Source: Pseudoscleropodium purum
Taxonomy: Eukaryota; Streptophyta; Bryopsida; Hypnales; Brachytheciaceae
Length of the DNA: 64,000 bases
Direction of reading: 5' to 3'
Assembly (NCBI GenBank): GCA_963969395.1
Contig: OZ017798.1
Coordinates: 3,720,001-3,784,000 of the forward strand
Part shown: piece after piece, positions 13,517 to 25,071 of the stretch
Layout of the letters: every line of letters begins with the position of its first letter
Numbering within the stretch: the stretch's first letter is position 1
Translations under genes and position numbers: made by a program
Notes under the pieces: model-generated
The model's database searches: none
What the model saw: the letters and a program-made list of their open reading frames with translations, nothing else
What the model was told of the DNA's origin: nothing

Positions 13517-14530
13517 TCAATTTGATACCTTCACTGTGTACACTCTACTGTGAACGACGATGCGGTTGACGTGAAACCCTGGGACGACCATGAAGCCAAC
13601 ACTCAAAGAGTCAACAGGATCATCATGCTCACCATCTTCACTTTCTGCCGGCGCAACGACGGGCTCCATGTGGCAGGCGCTGAATCGCATCCTGTCACGC
13701 ACTCGAAAAATTCTTGCAATAGGACGCAATGCGAATGCAAGTTTGTGTACAGCAAACACAGACAGAACAACCTTTGCAAAGCTCGAGGCCAATCGAGTCG
13801 CAGCTCCCGTGGACTCCCGTTTTCGAATACCTCCTTGTCCAAAAATGTCGGCAAAGATATGAACGGCGTCAATTCCAAGTGCTCCGAGGGTGGCGGCCAA
13901 ACCCTTGCACTTTGCATTGCAGAGCCGCCGGAAATCATTCTCAAGCGCATCTTCGAAAATAAGAGATTCGGGATTCTCAATTGCAACGAGTTCCTTGTAT
14001 CGCTCGAAATTCTCCTTCGTACGCTCCTCAGGGTCGAGAATAGTTTCAGGTGCGTTCCCATCGACATTGAAATACTCGTGCTCGAAATCAGTGAAGAGTG
14101 CCTTGCATATGAGCGCTTGGTAGAAGAATTTCGTGTGCGCGTCTCTTTCGAAGATTGCAGATGGAGCCATCCTCTTGGCCGCAGCAGTGCAATCTACGCC
14201 CCTGTTCTTCCAAGAGTGCATCACAAGCTTCGTAAAGTTGCCGGATGTCGTGAAAACTCTCTCCAAAGCTCGGGTCAGAAGATGCGGCGTGGCGCCTGCG
14301 TCCGAGAACGACTCGCCGCTCGGGAAGAAACGCGAGTTCCGATCCTCCGCGACTTCCAACTGCTTCTCGAGTTTCCGAATCTCCTCATCTTTGGCGGCAA
14401 TCTGGTTCCTTAGAATGGCATTCTCTTGCTCAAGTGCATCGCCAATGTCCGATCTCTTCCGCTTCATAGCAACGACGCTCTCCTGAGCAAAATCTTGAAC
14501 AAAACCCACGAATCCTGAAACGATTCCCAA
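13517..14530 (-). CDS. GIL1/IRKI-like protein (DUF641-type), intronless
   Basis: Encodes 337 residues with the conserved core of the plant GRAVITROPIC IN THE LIGHT 1 / IRK-interacting family. Residues 30-62 form a heptad-like charged coiled coil (ENAILRNQIAAKDEEIRKLE). Residues 98-157 match the first conserved block, with FTKLVMHSWKNRGVDCTAAA, then the HTKFFYQALICKALF segment. Residues 250-290 hold the block with FAKVVLSVFAVHKLAF and MRFSACHMEPVV, and 311-331 the C-terminal signature VGFMVVPGFHVNRIVVHSRV. Arabidopsis GIL1 is needed for light-dependent loss of hypocotyl gravitropism; the biochemical role is unknown and the transfer to this protein is inference. The start could instead be Met22 (MKRKRSD); I kept the longer form because nothing decides it. 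The central part (158-245) is less conserved than usual, so it is probably a diverged paralogue. Confidence 0.85.
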   Translation of the reverse strand: MGIVSGFVGFVQDFAQESVVAMKRKRSDIGDALEQENAILRNQIAAKDEEIRKLEKQLEVAEDRNSRFFPSGESFSDAGATPHLLTRALERVFTTSGNFTKLVMHSWKNRGVDCTAAAKRMAPSAIFERDAHTKFFYQALICKALFTDFEHEYFNVDGNAPETILDPEERTKENFERYKELVAIENPESLIFEDALENDFRRLCNAKCKGLAATLGALGIDAVHIFADIFGQGGIRKRESTGAATRLASSFAKVVLSVFAVHKLAFALRPIARIFRVRDRMRFSACHMEPVVAPAESEDGEHDDPVDSLSVGFMVVPGFHVNRIVVHSRVYTVKVSN

Positions 14531-14844
14531 GCGAACACTTCAATTCAAACCCTCTCGCAAATTTCAAGAGCTGCAAACCATCCTATACTCTGCCATTCTC
14601 ACCCCTCCACTATCTGCAATATCAAAAACTTCCCAAACCCGCACAACTAGATCGCTAACCACCAAAGCTCTTAACAACAGATGACCTCTCCGACAGGGGA
14701 AAGTCGGCTCAACCTCAAAAGAACCAAGAGGCTCAAATTGGATACGTTCGTGGTAGCAACTTGGAATGCTCGACGAAACTCTGTCGAAGGTGTGAGGCTA
14801 CCGACATGGAGCAATTTTTAACGCAGCCTCTTCGTAGGACGTTC

Positions 14845-17420
14845 CCGTAGAAAACCTCTGCCGGAAAATTGAGAAGTTGGACGAATGTTTGAAGATTTGG
14901 AAGGATGATCTCGGAACGCCCGGTTACAATGCCAATTTGCTGAACGCGACGCTTCTGCTGTATGATACAACCACCCAGAAATGTTTTCAGAAAATTGCAA
15001 GTTGTTAAAACCTTTGGATGCTTGGTTGTTCTCCTACTTGTTTACTTGAAGGTAGAGATTGTCATGTATGAAATGGGAAAAGAAAGCAACTATGTTTTGG
15101 GCAAATCTAAACTAAACCTAGAGGTTAACTTCTATAGTTCTATAATAATGTTTTACCAAGATTTAGACACTTCAAAAATTGTCATTTTTAAAGCAAAGAG
15201 AATATGATTTTTATGAATATTCAAGCATACAATCTTCTACTAGATTACTAAGAGAATTTGTAGATTTATATTTAAACTTTGAATATATAAATTGCAAGAC
15301 ATATTGCATTTGACTAAAAAGAAACAAATTGTTATTGCACCTTATCATATAATGGCATCAAACTTTGAATCTCTTTAAAAATTTGCATTGTAATATTTGG
15401 ATCAAAACAATTTCATGTTGGGAAATTGAGTTGAGATTCCAAAAATAAATAATAGACGATGTTCAATAAATCACTAAAAACAAATATGTATAAGAAGATA
15501 GGAAAAATTAAACCATTAATAGTTCAAAAACAAACTTGAAAAACATCAATCCTAATAAGGAGGCTCTTCTAGCAAACAATCTAAAACTCATGGACATAGA
15601 ATGACAAAATTTCCAAAATTAAGTTCATAAACAAATTCTATAAGAGTTACTTTTCAAGATACTCTCATTGTCTAGAAATCAAGACTCTTTATAACTTTCA
15701 TATAACTAATCCACATGTAATAAACCAAGTTAATTGATGTCAGGAAACTAATTTGTTCTCCTAATTCTAAACAAAGTATCGTATAAATTAAATATGCCCA
15801 AAATTGTGATTTTGAAATATTAAAAAAATGAGCAAAAGGTGTTCATTGATCGGTATTAGAGACTTTAGATTGGTCATGAAACCTAAAAACTCTTTACTAT
15901 AAGATGAATTGTCACCCTGCAAGTTAAATTAATAACCATAACTATAAATCAATGAGATTTGATTTTTGATCCACATAGACAAATTGTGTCTAACAAGGGT
16001 ACTCTCAACTTAGAGGTATGCCAAGAAAAGAAAAAAATTCTAAACTCTAAAAGTACTTCAAACCATTTGAACCAATGAAAATACTCCTTTTTAAGAAAAA
16101 ATTATTGGGTTAGTCCCAATTGTAAAGTTTTCATTGATTCCAATTCAAAAGATGACTAATTTCTAAAGGTATTCAAAGTTTTTAGGGCCAAAATTGCTTC
16201 AAAGTACTTAAATCCAAAGAAAGGGTAAAATCTTCATATATTATTAATAAATCCAACCATAGGATCATTCAGTTAACTTGTTAGATGATACACTCTCTTT
16301 GAGAATTTCAAAATACCTTACAAATTACAAGATCATGACACTTGGATTTCAAAAAGAAGTATTTTCAACTCTTTTCAAATGGTTAGGTTTTGTCTTTCAA
16401 AAATATTACACAAAAATGTGTAGATCCTACAACTTGCAACTTTCCATAATATGTTGAAAAAATAAGTTGGAAATTCATATAAAAAATTTCAAACAAAAAG
16501 TATTTCATATTCATGCTTGAAAAAAATAGTAAATAGAAAGAATTGGAGTATGATTTTAAATGCTAAATTGTTAAGAATTTAGTTATGAAATTGAAAAATA
16601 CCACTTTCAATGGTTGTAATGTTATAATAAACAATCTACACCAACTATTTTTTTTTCAAGATATTAAAAAAGATATATAAAAGAATTCAAAGTTTATATT
16701 AGGGTAGAAATTTCATAACTACTTTTAAACTAAAAATCCTCATAACTTTCATTTCATTGATCAAAATGGAATGATTCAAAGCTTCCCATGTAACTCTATA
16801 TAAGTCTACAAAAAAAATTCAAATTTTCATTTCTTAAAAAAATGATTTGTGTTGAGTTACCCTTAGTGCCTACCAAGCAATAAAAATTACATATCGTGCA
16901 ATAACTTTTTAACCTTGTAGTCAAAAGTTATGTAAATTGTTGTACTTTAAAGCCACTCCTTGAGCTCAACTAATTTGTGTAGAAATTTCAAAAGGAAAAA
17001 GAATTTAGTTTGTAGTGAGTTGTCTAAAATTCCTATGTGGTGAAGAAATGTTGTTTGGGCCTTTAAGTGCTAAAATTGACTTTCAAATATCATATGCAAA
17101 AGTTTAGACACTCAAAATAAAACATCCAAATGCATGTAGTCTTCATGACCTAGTGTTGAACATTCTGAAATAATATCTAATCCCTATTTAAATTTATGAA
17201 GGCATGCTTACACTCTCAAAATTAGCTGAGGTAGGTATACCCAAATATGCCACTGAAGTTAACTGCCATCTATACTATGTGTACATCTCTAAAGTCAGTT
17301 CTGTACCTATGTGGAAGAAACACTTTTAGAACCAAACTTTGTTCTTTAATAACTTTTGCACATAGTATCCACATAGTATCTATATGCCACATTCTCTAGT
17401 GTGTTGGATAATAATAGCAA
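14845..17420. other. AT-rich intergenic DNA, nothing supported
   Basis: The first few hundred bases are GC-richer and are likely promoter of the minus-strand GIL1-like gene. The remainder is AT-rich with only short spurious open frames. Confidence 0.55.
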
Positions 17421-17423
17421 AAA

Positions 17424-18960
17424 GTGGCGGTTTTGGTAGTACCTGCTTTAACCCCTGAACGTCCCGAAGGCCCTTTGTGGCCGTATCTTCATGTTTTTCG
17501 CATATTCAAAGCAGTTCTGGTTCGATTTAGGGTTTCTGAGTTGCACCAAAGTTGCCGGAAATGCTCTAGTGCGATGATTGCCGAAACCCACTTCTTGAAA
17601 TACAGAATAAGCTGCCTTGAGTGAAAGGAATCCGCAGATCGCCATACGATATGCAAGACGCAACGTATGAGGAGGGACCCGGTGCTTTTGCAGGTTACGG
17701 GAAGAGGACGTGGTTGTGTTCATTGGCACGCGGAGGCGGGAGAGCGGGGCTGATTGCGGGAGTGCCGCCTTCAGATTCTTCTTTGAGGAAGGAGGTTTTG
17801 TAGCACTATTTTCTTAACAGAATTGTGCACCGACTTTCATGTTGGGGAGGTTGGGGAGACTTCCGATGTTGGTGGAGTTCAGTGTGGGCGTGGCCGGGTT
17901 GTGGTTTCTCTGCATGTGTTGAACTTCATATTTTCAGGGTGTTGGTGTTGGAAGCAGGACAACGGGGAGAAGATCTTTATTCACATTTTGGTTGCATGCT
18001 ACGATGTCGTAGAGTGCAGTTTTGGAATTTTTTGGGCAATGTAGTCGTTCAGGCTTCTTTTGTTTCGTCATTTTCAAGGGGTTGAGGACGGAATGTCATT
18101 GTCTGATTTGATATAGAGGTGTGTAAGTGGTAGTATGGTAGGCCACTGCGTGGATTTTAGGAGGCATCTCAGATTGAGCACTTCAGCCCCACGTAGACGT
18201 GAGAAGGCATGTGCATGCCCTCAGGTGGGAATAGACAATATACTTTTGATGTTTTGAATCGAAACTCATATCCATTCGACCTACTCTTTGTTTTTATGAG
18301 TTGTGTTTGCGATGCGAAGTGATACAAATGTCAGTTTTGATCTTGTCTATTGCCCAAGGAGCGGTTAGGCATGGTTGCCTGTGAGGAAGCGTTCCTATCA
18401 GGATTTCCTACCAAAATCCATTATTCTCCCGCCATGGTAACCACCGCGTGGACGGACAACCTGGCATGTTTGCGCGTCTTTATTCCAGCCACGAGGACGC
18501 CAACGATACTCGTATTTGCAGGCCGCCCTTGCCAATTCCGGGCGACCCGCCTCCTCTGTCTACAAGTTCTGGCTGTTGTGAGATGTTTGCTCTAGATTTC
18601 CTATGTGCTCAAATTTATTTGGAGGCGTTCCTAGCGTTATAAGTCCGCCCACCGAAGCGATCTCCCAACGTCGGAAGTGTGAATTTTGCAGAAAATGTTG
18701 TCTTGTCGCAGAACATAGGGCACCGTGCTACGGTGAGGCATTTCTCAAAATTCTTTGGCATTTCGAGAACTTGTGATCTCGCAAAAATTTGTGGGTTCTT
18801 TGAAGTCACTGAGAAAGCAATCGGAACGGTTCAAACTGAGCCCTGAGTCCGACAAGGCAATTCTTGAAATTCATGCCTCACAGTATGCAGCAGATACGGT
18901 GCTGTACATTTCGACCCCGAGGGCCGTTCAGAGGTTAATCTCTAACCAAACTCCACATTC
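17424..18960. other. GC-rich island, possible unrecognised or decayed exons
   Basis: Composition rises sharply at 17424. Several open frames of 60-93 codons occur on both strands without a clear winner. The most protein-like is a plus-strand frame at about 18448-18642, which reads HEDANDTRICRPPLPIPGD in its middle. No domain was recognised and no consistent splice structure could be drawn. It may be leader exons, a decayed gene, or the far upstream part of the repeat gene at 19.5 kb. Confidence 0.3.
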
Positions 18961-19383
18961 AATGATCTCTTTAATAATTTTTTAATATGTGTATTACCAC
19001 CACCATTTGTAGTCCCACACGGAATTGAGCATGAGCAAAGAACTCCACGTCGAATTGCTTCACAGTAGAGTTGACGGTGTCATTCTGTTTCCGCGCTTTC
19101 AGGCCAAGTAAGATACAGGGCACCTCGGGATCAGGGAAGGTCGACCCCAGGCCGGCCGAGCGGAGCCCGCCCCTGCGCCCCACTCGATCTGCCAATGAAC
19201 TTCCTTACCAGTTCCCACACTCGCCCCACAGACTGCAGACATTTCACTCCCTCTGCGAGGGTCCTGCAAGTATTTAACCTTTCCAGACTCACCAATTTCA
19301 AACAGAGAGCTCACTCAGCTGCAGAGTCCTGGAGAGAGTTTCTCATCCTGCACCAGCCAATTTTCTTTCACACAAAGCTCCCA

Positions 19384-19393
19384 TTATATATAG
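19384..19393 (+). promoter_or_regulatory. TATA box of the 34-residue repeat gene
   Basis: TTATATATAG lies 156 bp upstream of the ATG at 19549, downstream of a GC-rich stretch (19130-19180) and upstream of a CT-rich leader. This is a plausible plant core promoter giving a leader of about 125 nt. The evidence is position and sequence only. Confidence 0.45.
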
Positions 19394-19548
19394 CTAGTAG
19401 GCTCTTCACCACTTCCAATCACAGTGCCTGCATTAGCACGTACTCCACTACAGTCTTCATGTATGTCTAGAGTTTCTCCTGCACCAGACCAATTCAAACA
19501 AAGCTCCAAGTCTAGTAGACGACTCAAATTCCACCAGACGAGATCACG

Positions 19549-20337
19549 ATGGCCACCATCATGCCGATGCACTATGGTGAGAGTGAATCAGTTGGTTATA
19601 ACGACGTCCACTACGAGCAATTACATCCCACCACGTTCGACATGATGTTGCGAGAAGCTGCTCCTGGTTGCATCTATGGGGAAAGAGAATCAGTTGGTAA
19701 TAACGACTTCTACTACGAGCAATTACATCCCACCACGTTCGACATGATGCTGTGAGAAGCTGCTCCTGGTTGCATCTATGGGGAAAGAGAATCAGTTGGT
19801 AATAACGACTTCTACTACGAGCAATTACATCCCACCACGTTCGACATGATGCTGCGAGAAGCTGCTCCTGGTTGCATCTATGGGGAAAGAGAATCAGTTG
19901 GTAATAACGACTTCTGCTACGAGCAATTACATCCCATCACGTTCGACATGATGCTGCGAGAAGCTGCTCCTGGTTGCATCTATGGGGAAAGAGAATCAGT
20001 TGGTAATAACGACTTCTACTACGAGCAATTGCATCCCACCACGTTCAACATGATGCTGCGAGAGGCTGCTCTTGTCCATGGCTACAGAGAGCGTGCAGAA
20101 GCATTCGGGTTGGGAGCAAACTCTTCCTGCTTCGACGGTGAAACCCTCACCCGGAAATCAAGTCGGGTGCAACAAGGCAACAGGGATCGGAGATCGTATG
20201 TCCATACGAAAGACTCACAGAGGTACACTCGGATGGTCTGCCCCGGGTACAAGGCACCAGCAGCCATCACGCACTATGTGAGTGTGAATCCAACCATGGC
20301 AACGCGCGTGGAGAGTGGTGTGGCCTGGCCGAATTAA
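19549..20337 (+). pseudogene. Unrecognised repeat protein gene, five 34-residue repeats, one in-frame TGA
   Basis: One reading frame runs from ATG 19549 (in context ACGATGGCC) to TAA 20335-20337, 262 codons plus stop, broken only by TGA at 19753-19755. Residues 1-8 are a short leader. Residues 9-178 are five tandem 34-residue units, each starting YGE and carrying ESVG, YEQLHP, TFDMML and REAAPG. A C-terminal tail of about 85 residues is Arg/Ser-rich and unlike the units. The TGA replaces the CGA (Arg of MLREAA) found at the same place in the other units, a single C-to-T change at a CpG. The frame after the stop is otherwise clean, so the break is recent, a polymorphism, or a sequence error. 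I do not recognise the family. The 34-residue length recalls TPR repeats, but the TPR pattern is absent. Function unknown. Confidence 0.55.
19573..20082 (+). repeat. Five tandem 102-bp units
   Basis: Unit starts, taken at the TATGG word, are 19573, 19675, 19777, 19879 and 19981, exactly 102 bp apart, so the frame is kept. Units 2-5 differ by only a few bases; unit 1 is more diverged and the end of unit 5 departs from the consensus. A further partial match (CACTATG then GAGTGTGAATC) lies near 20272. Confidence 0.95.
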
Positions 20338-20344
20338 GTGCATG

Positions 20345-21600
20345 GAAGCTCGCAGACTCGATCGATCGGGGCTCTCCAAATTGGAGCAAGTTCTGGACCT
20401 GCAAACTGAAGCACTTGATTGAAGAAAGACTCAATTCTACAGGAAGAAGAGATGGGGGACCATGACTGCTGTAGGAGTGAAGCTAGTGACTAGGTGAAGT
20501 GGTGTTCAATAGTGGGTGATCCCGGGAGCAAATTGCTACGTCAGGGAAACTTCTTGCAAACACAACGGGCATGTAATTATTTGTACATGAGGAACTGGTA
20601 AAAAACCAATTTATTAGTATGTGATTTCAACGATAAAGTGGGAATGTAATTTATGATTTGTGCCATGAGTGAATAAGATATTTATTAGTATGTATTATTT
20701 AGAAAGAAAGACAAGAATGAGTTAAAAACCCTTTTATTTGCATTTGGTGTAGAATTAATTGTTTGCATCCACATGTAGGAAAATTGTCTTGTACAAAAAA
20801 AGCTTCTAAATGTCTACATGGTAATAAAATTATAAACATTTCTATGTAATAATTTACATGTATAAACCCATAACTCTACAAGTAGTAGCAAAAAGTAGTG
20901 GTTTGGAGGTACCTAATTATCCACCTTACTACAAACATACTATTAGTGATCAACTATATCTAAAATCAATTTTCCTTTCATCTCCATATCCAAGAGAAAC
21001 ATATTTGTGTAGTCCATTCAATTCCACTTTGACAAGGTAAAACTACCTAAGTTTTTATCTGTTTAAGTGCCATTCAAGTTGAATAGATCGATTGAATAGT
21101 TGGCGTAGCCTTGTTTGATGTTGTAGCTTGTGCGTAAACAAAAGGCTAAAATCCTCACTTGTGATTGAACAAAAGGCTGAAATTTTGTGCAATGGACCTC
21201 TAGGCGTAAAGCATCCCTAAGAGCATCCCCACCAACTAGTTCTGTATCCATAAATTTCTAGGGAGAGGACCTCGAATGCAAATAGAGATGCAGAGACTTC
21301 CTCGCACCAATCTTCTTCCAAGTTCTGTATCCAGAGGCTCATTTGCAGAACTTGTGAGGTCTCATCTGATCCAGTCAGAGTTGACCACTTCGACACTTCA
21401 GTTTTACGGATAGGGTCATAGGGAAGCTCCTAACCAAAGCATTCCCTCCCAATCCAGATCCAAGCTAATATCTTAAACTAATAGAAACCACCTACAAACC
21501 CTAATACCTTAAACTAATAGCAACCAATCCTTCACAGATCAAGACAAAATTTAAAGGAAATTCAACAATAACAAACAAAGGGAAATGAAGAAAAGATGCT
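20345..21600. other. Downstream flank and AT-rich DNA, nothing supported
   Basis: The first 200 bp keep the composition of the repeat gene and are probably its 3' untranslated region. From 20560 the sequence is AT-rich. A segment from about 21210 to 21440 is GC-richer and begins with a GAGCATCCCCACC word, but has no coding frame that I can support. Confidence 0.5.
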
Positions 21601-21606
21601 ACACAC

Positions 21607-21755
21607 CTCCTTGTGTAGCATGGGTCCTTTGGCTTCGTCAATCTCGAAAGGAATGCCAATTGTCGGAAGTGGGGTCAGAATGTCGGAGAATATGATGACC
21701 CCGTCTGGTCGGAAGGCCTTCCAAGGTTGCAACGAAACCAACAAGATCATGATCT
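21607..21755 (-). pseudogene. Isolated exon of uroporphyrinogen decarboxylase
   Basis: The minus strand encodes [20 protein letters not shown] then [19 protein letters not shown], closely matching the UROD (HEME2) segment with the conserved Asp of [13 protein letters not shown] converts uroporphyrinogen III to coproporphyrinogen III in plastid haem and chlorophyll synthesis. The exon is bounded by a possible acceptor (CTAAG before 21755) and donor (GAG then GTGTGT after 21607). UROD needs about 350 residues; I found none of the other exons within several kilobases on either side. It lies next to decayed transposase sequence on the same strand. A captured or stranded gene fragment is the likeliest reading; a real gene with very long introns running out of the scanned region is less likely. 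Confidence 0.65.
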
Positions 21756-22610
21756 CTTAGAATGCAACAGAATGCAACCCGAAAATGCATCCCAAATGAG
21801 AGCCACCTCTTCGATCTTTGCACCAGTCAAAAAATTGGCAGACTAAAATAATGAAAGAAAATAGAAAATATTACAATTAGAAATTGCTGCCCAATTGATG
21901 ATGTTTTATTGTAAAAAAATTGAGATTTCAAATTTAGAACTAGATACATGTTTTACTAGAGATGACTTGGTAAATTGTTATGACCATCACAAAACCAATA
22001 GTAAGGTTCTCCCATAGAATTAGTGTTTGAAATTTGAAAGTTATTCAATAGTTTCACCATGTTGTGCCAAGATCTACGGACCACAACACCAAATCTCTTG
22101 AAAATTCTTGGATGTCCTGCTTTTGGTCTTCCTAAGGCTTCTAACCATTGAAGATCTATATTACCTACAAAGTAATCTTGCTCATCTAATGGACTTTCAG
22201 CTATCTCCTTTCTCTTCAACGCTCTATTACAGGATCATCTTCAAGATATTTTTGTAAGATCACATTCCTTACAACTACAATAGCAAAAGTTTGCTTTCTT
22301 ATCCTCCAATTTTCTATTCGGACTAAAACAGCATCCCATTGTTTAGGAAAAGGTGGAATGCATCTTGGTTTTCCAAATGAAAACAAATGGTCTTTTAAAT
22401 GGTCTTTTGGTGATATATCCTCTAGCTCATACGCAACATAAATTGCTTCATGTTGTCTACAAACAAGGATTGGTATGAACTTGAATAGTATTTGTTCTAC
22501 TGGTCTAACATCATGATCACTCTATTGTTGCAACCCACCCTCTTTTATCAATTGCATGCCTATCAATTCAACCTCCAAAGCAACAAACACAAAACTTGGG
22601 CTTGGTATAG

Positions 22611-23078
22611 TTACATACTTACATAGTATTCTCCTCTGAAAAAAGCTTGTTTACACCCTTGAAATTCGGGCACAAAAAATTGTTTCACTTTGGCTTTCCA
22701 AGCCCATAAGTGACCTTGAACTTCAATTTCTGGTTGAATAATGATTGAATCGTTCAAACGGTATACAATGCCATTCAATAATAGAAAAGAAAACTCTTGA
22801 ATGGAAGTACTAAATAATGGTAAAAGTCCATCAATGAAGCCACCATGAAGGCTCCAATATGTTTTCAAATACATATTTGTGGATTCTTGAATTTTAGAAT
22901 CAACTCCTTTTTTGCTTCCAATCAAGATTCCCTTTCTCTTCATGATGTTTAGGCAAAAACTAGGTTCCATTGAAGGAATTAGTTTCCAAAGACTTTTTGT
23001 AGCATCTTGAGATGGCACTACAATCATACAAGATTCATGCCATTCTCTATATATCAAGTTTGTATTTGTGAGCTCCAA
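22611..23078 (-). pseudogene. Downstream fragment of the same transposon gene
   Basis: A 155-codon open frame reads ESCMIVVPSQDATKSLW and later EIEVQGHLWAWKAKVKQFF. It has no domain I recognise. Direction, spacing and AT-rich coding character match the transposase core exon upstream, so it is listed as a probable C-terminal part of that gene. Confidence 0.35.
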
Positions 23079-23593
23079 ACATAAAGAATTATTTGAAGGC
23101 TAAAGGAATTTATGTACCTCTACTAGAGCCCTAGATGCCGGGGTCAAACTGTCTTGATTAAGTTGGACAATTTTGAATGTTTTGGTGAACAAAACTCTTG
23201 AGAAATACTTGCTATACGTCACTTCACTATTCAATTGATTGGTTGGAATATTCACCACACTAGAAACCTCCCTTTCAAATGGATAGCACCAAAAACATCA
23301 TAACAACCATGTCTTTTAATATTATCAAACAATTCTCTACTTTCAACTAATAAATAATTTAAAATTAAATTAATTTAATTTAAAAAATGATATTTGCTAC
23401 AATGAAATAAATGTTAAAGTTTATAATTGTAGATTTATACTCATTTCACATCAAAAGAAATAAACCCAAGAAATGTACCAGCAACATGTTCCAAAGGGGC
23501 AAAATTAGGTCCAAGACTTTCTTCCATTTGGATACGCCAAGAAGATAAAAGGGCACTTGCATGTGCCATGCCTTTCACTGTCTACCAATATTT

Positions 23594-24592
23594 TTAGCTA
23601 TGGCTATAAAACAAATGTCCAATTTCATTTAGAACCATTTCCAGGGTTACTGAGGTGGAATCCAAACCAAAATTTAACTGATCAAGTATATGTAGCAAAC
23701 ACCACATCAAAAAAATTTGATACTCTTTGGCCTTGTAATAATCAAGAGAAGTTATATTCCTGGGCCATCTTGCACCAACATCCAAAGGGCATATCTTTCT
23801 CATAGTTGCCATTGCTTCATCCACGTTTTTGGATAGTTCCTTTACATTTGTATACTTCACCAAAAGATGAACATATTTTTTGAATACACATAGAGATAAA
23901 ATGTGCATGATATCATACACAAGATCATGAAGGACATCAAAACCATATAGATCATACAAATGCCACAAACATGAGCAATTAGAAATACCCGCTCCTTTGG
24001 CTATAAGGTTTTTCTCCTTTCCTTCCAATAGTTCTTTCCAAATTTGAATAGAATCAACAATAGCTGTAGCAGTCCGTGAATTTGAAGGATACTTGCCTTG
24101 ATTTCTACTATCAAAATACTCCACTAATCCCTTATTAGTGTCTAGAATTCCACACCATCTACAATTTAGTTTATGACGTCTACAACCACCATAACCACCA
24201 AGTTTCAGACATCCAACTTTGCATTGAATTGGGTGATCTCCAGTCCAAATTCCAAGCATGCCTCTTAGTTTGATTGTAACATCAACCCCCACAAAAGGAA
24301 TATATTCACTAATAGTTTTTGTTGGATGAGCATAGGTTGCATCAATTCCATTCAAGAATATTTCTTCCAAATCAACAAGAAGTGGTTTCAAGAAAGAAGC
24401 CAATACCCCATCTCCATGTTTAATCAACTTCTCAGAACTAGAAGGGATAAACAGAACTGGAATAGGTCCAATTGGATTTTCTTTACTAACATTCAAAATT
24501 GACAAATATATTGCCCAACAATTCTTAAGGCTCGTTTGTGCAACTGAAAATTCATCCCATTGAAGTATAAGAAAAACATTCTTTGGATCACC
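23594..24592 (-). pseudogene. Tnp2-like transposase core exon
   Basis: From a probable acceptor (GTAG before 24592) the frame reads GDPKNVFLILQWDEFSV, then IPVLFIPSSSEKLI, FLKPLLVDLEEIFLNGI, RGMLGIWTGDHP, a Cys-rich GCRRHKLNCRWCG, LHDLVYDIMH and LLHILDQLNFGL. The order of a PxLIxPxP-like block, an L-x(2)-LK-x-LWxxG-like block, an inner zinc-like Cys cluster and a D-x-MH block follows the Transposase_21 pattern. About 330 codons are open. It is flanked by further frame-broken pieces, so the whole transposase is not intact. It would cut and paste its parent element if complete. Confidence 0.5.
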
Positions 24593-25071
24593 CTACACCA
24601 AAAAAGCATAAGAAACATTAGCATTAAAACACAATTTCAAACAAATGTTCTTACTACAAAAGAATACAAATAATAAATTAAAAATTTGATTAAAAAAATA
24701 CCTTCAACATTATCTTTAGTTGACAAATTCAAGAAGAACAATTTGAACATGGAAATTCATATTGTTCTAACACTTCATTCCAATTCTCAAGCAACATTTT
24801 GCTCTTTGAAGGGAAAGCTTTGTATGCATGTCTACATTCGACATTTAGACAAATAACTTGAAGCCTCCCACTCTATTTCAGGATTGAAAAAATCTTGAAT
24901 TTCACAAAATTTACTACCATCGAAATTTTCTTCAATTTTTTTAGGGTCAAAAGAAACATCCCTTCCTAGCTAACGGACCCTATTTCTCCAACTGTGTAGA
25001 AGCTTGAACTAAACAGTCTTTGTAGAAACTAATATTTCCAACAACTTTCCCAATGGAAGGTGCTCAAATGC

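Noticed and set aside
13550..14413. 287-codon plus-strand frame
   Set aside because: It is the antisense shadow of the GIL1-like gene, whose conserved blocks are all on the minus strand.
14818..15207. Small genes just upstream of the GIL1-like gene
   Set aside because: The overlapping frames on both strands are short and lack recognisable content; this is more likely promoter DNA.
19573..20082. TPR, PPR or TAL-type repeats, because the unit is 34 residues
   Set aside because: The TPR W-LG-Y-A-F-A-P pattern, the PPR consensus and the TAL LTPxQ/HG core are all absent. Only the length agrees.
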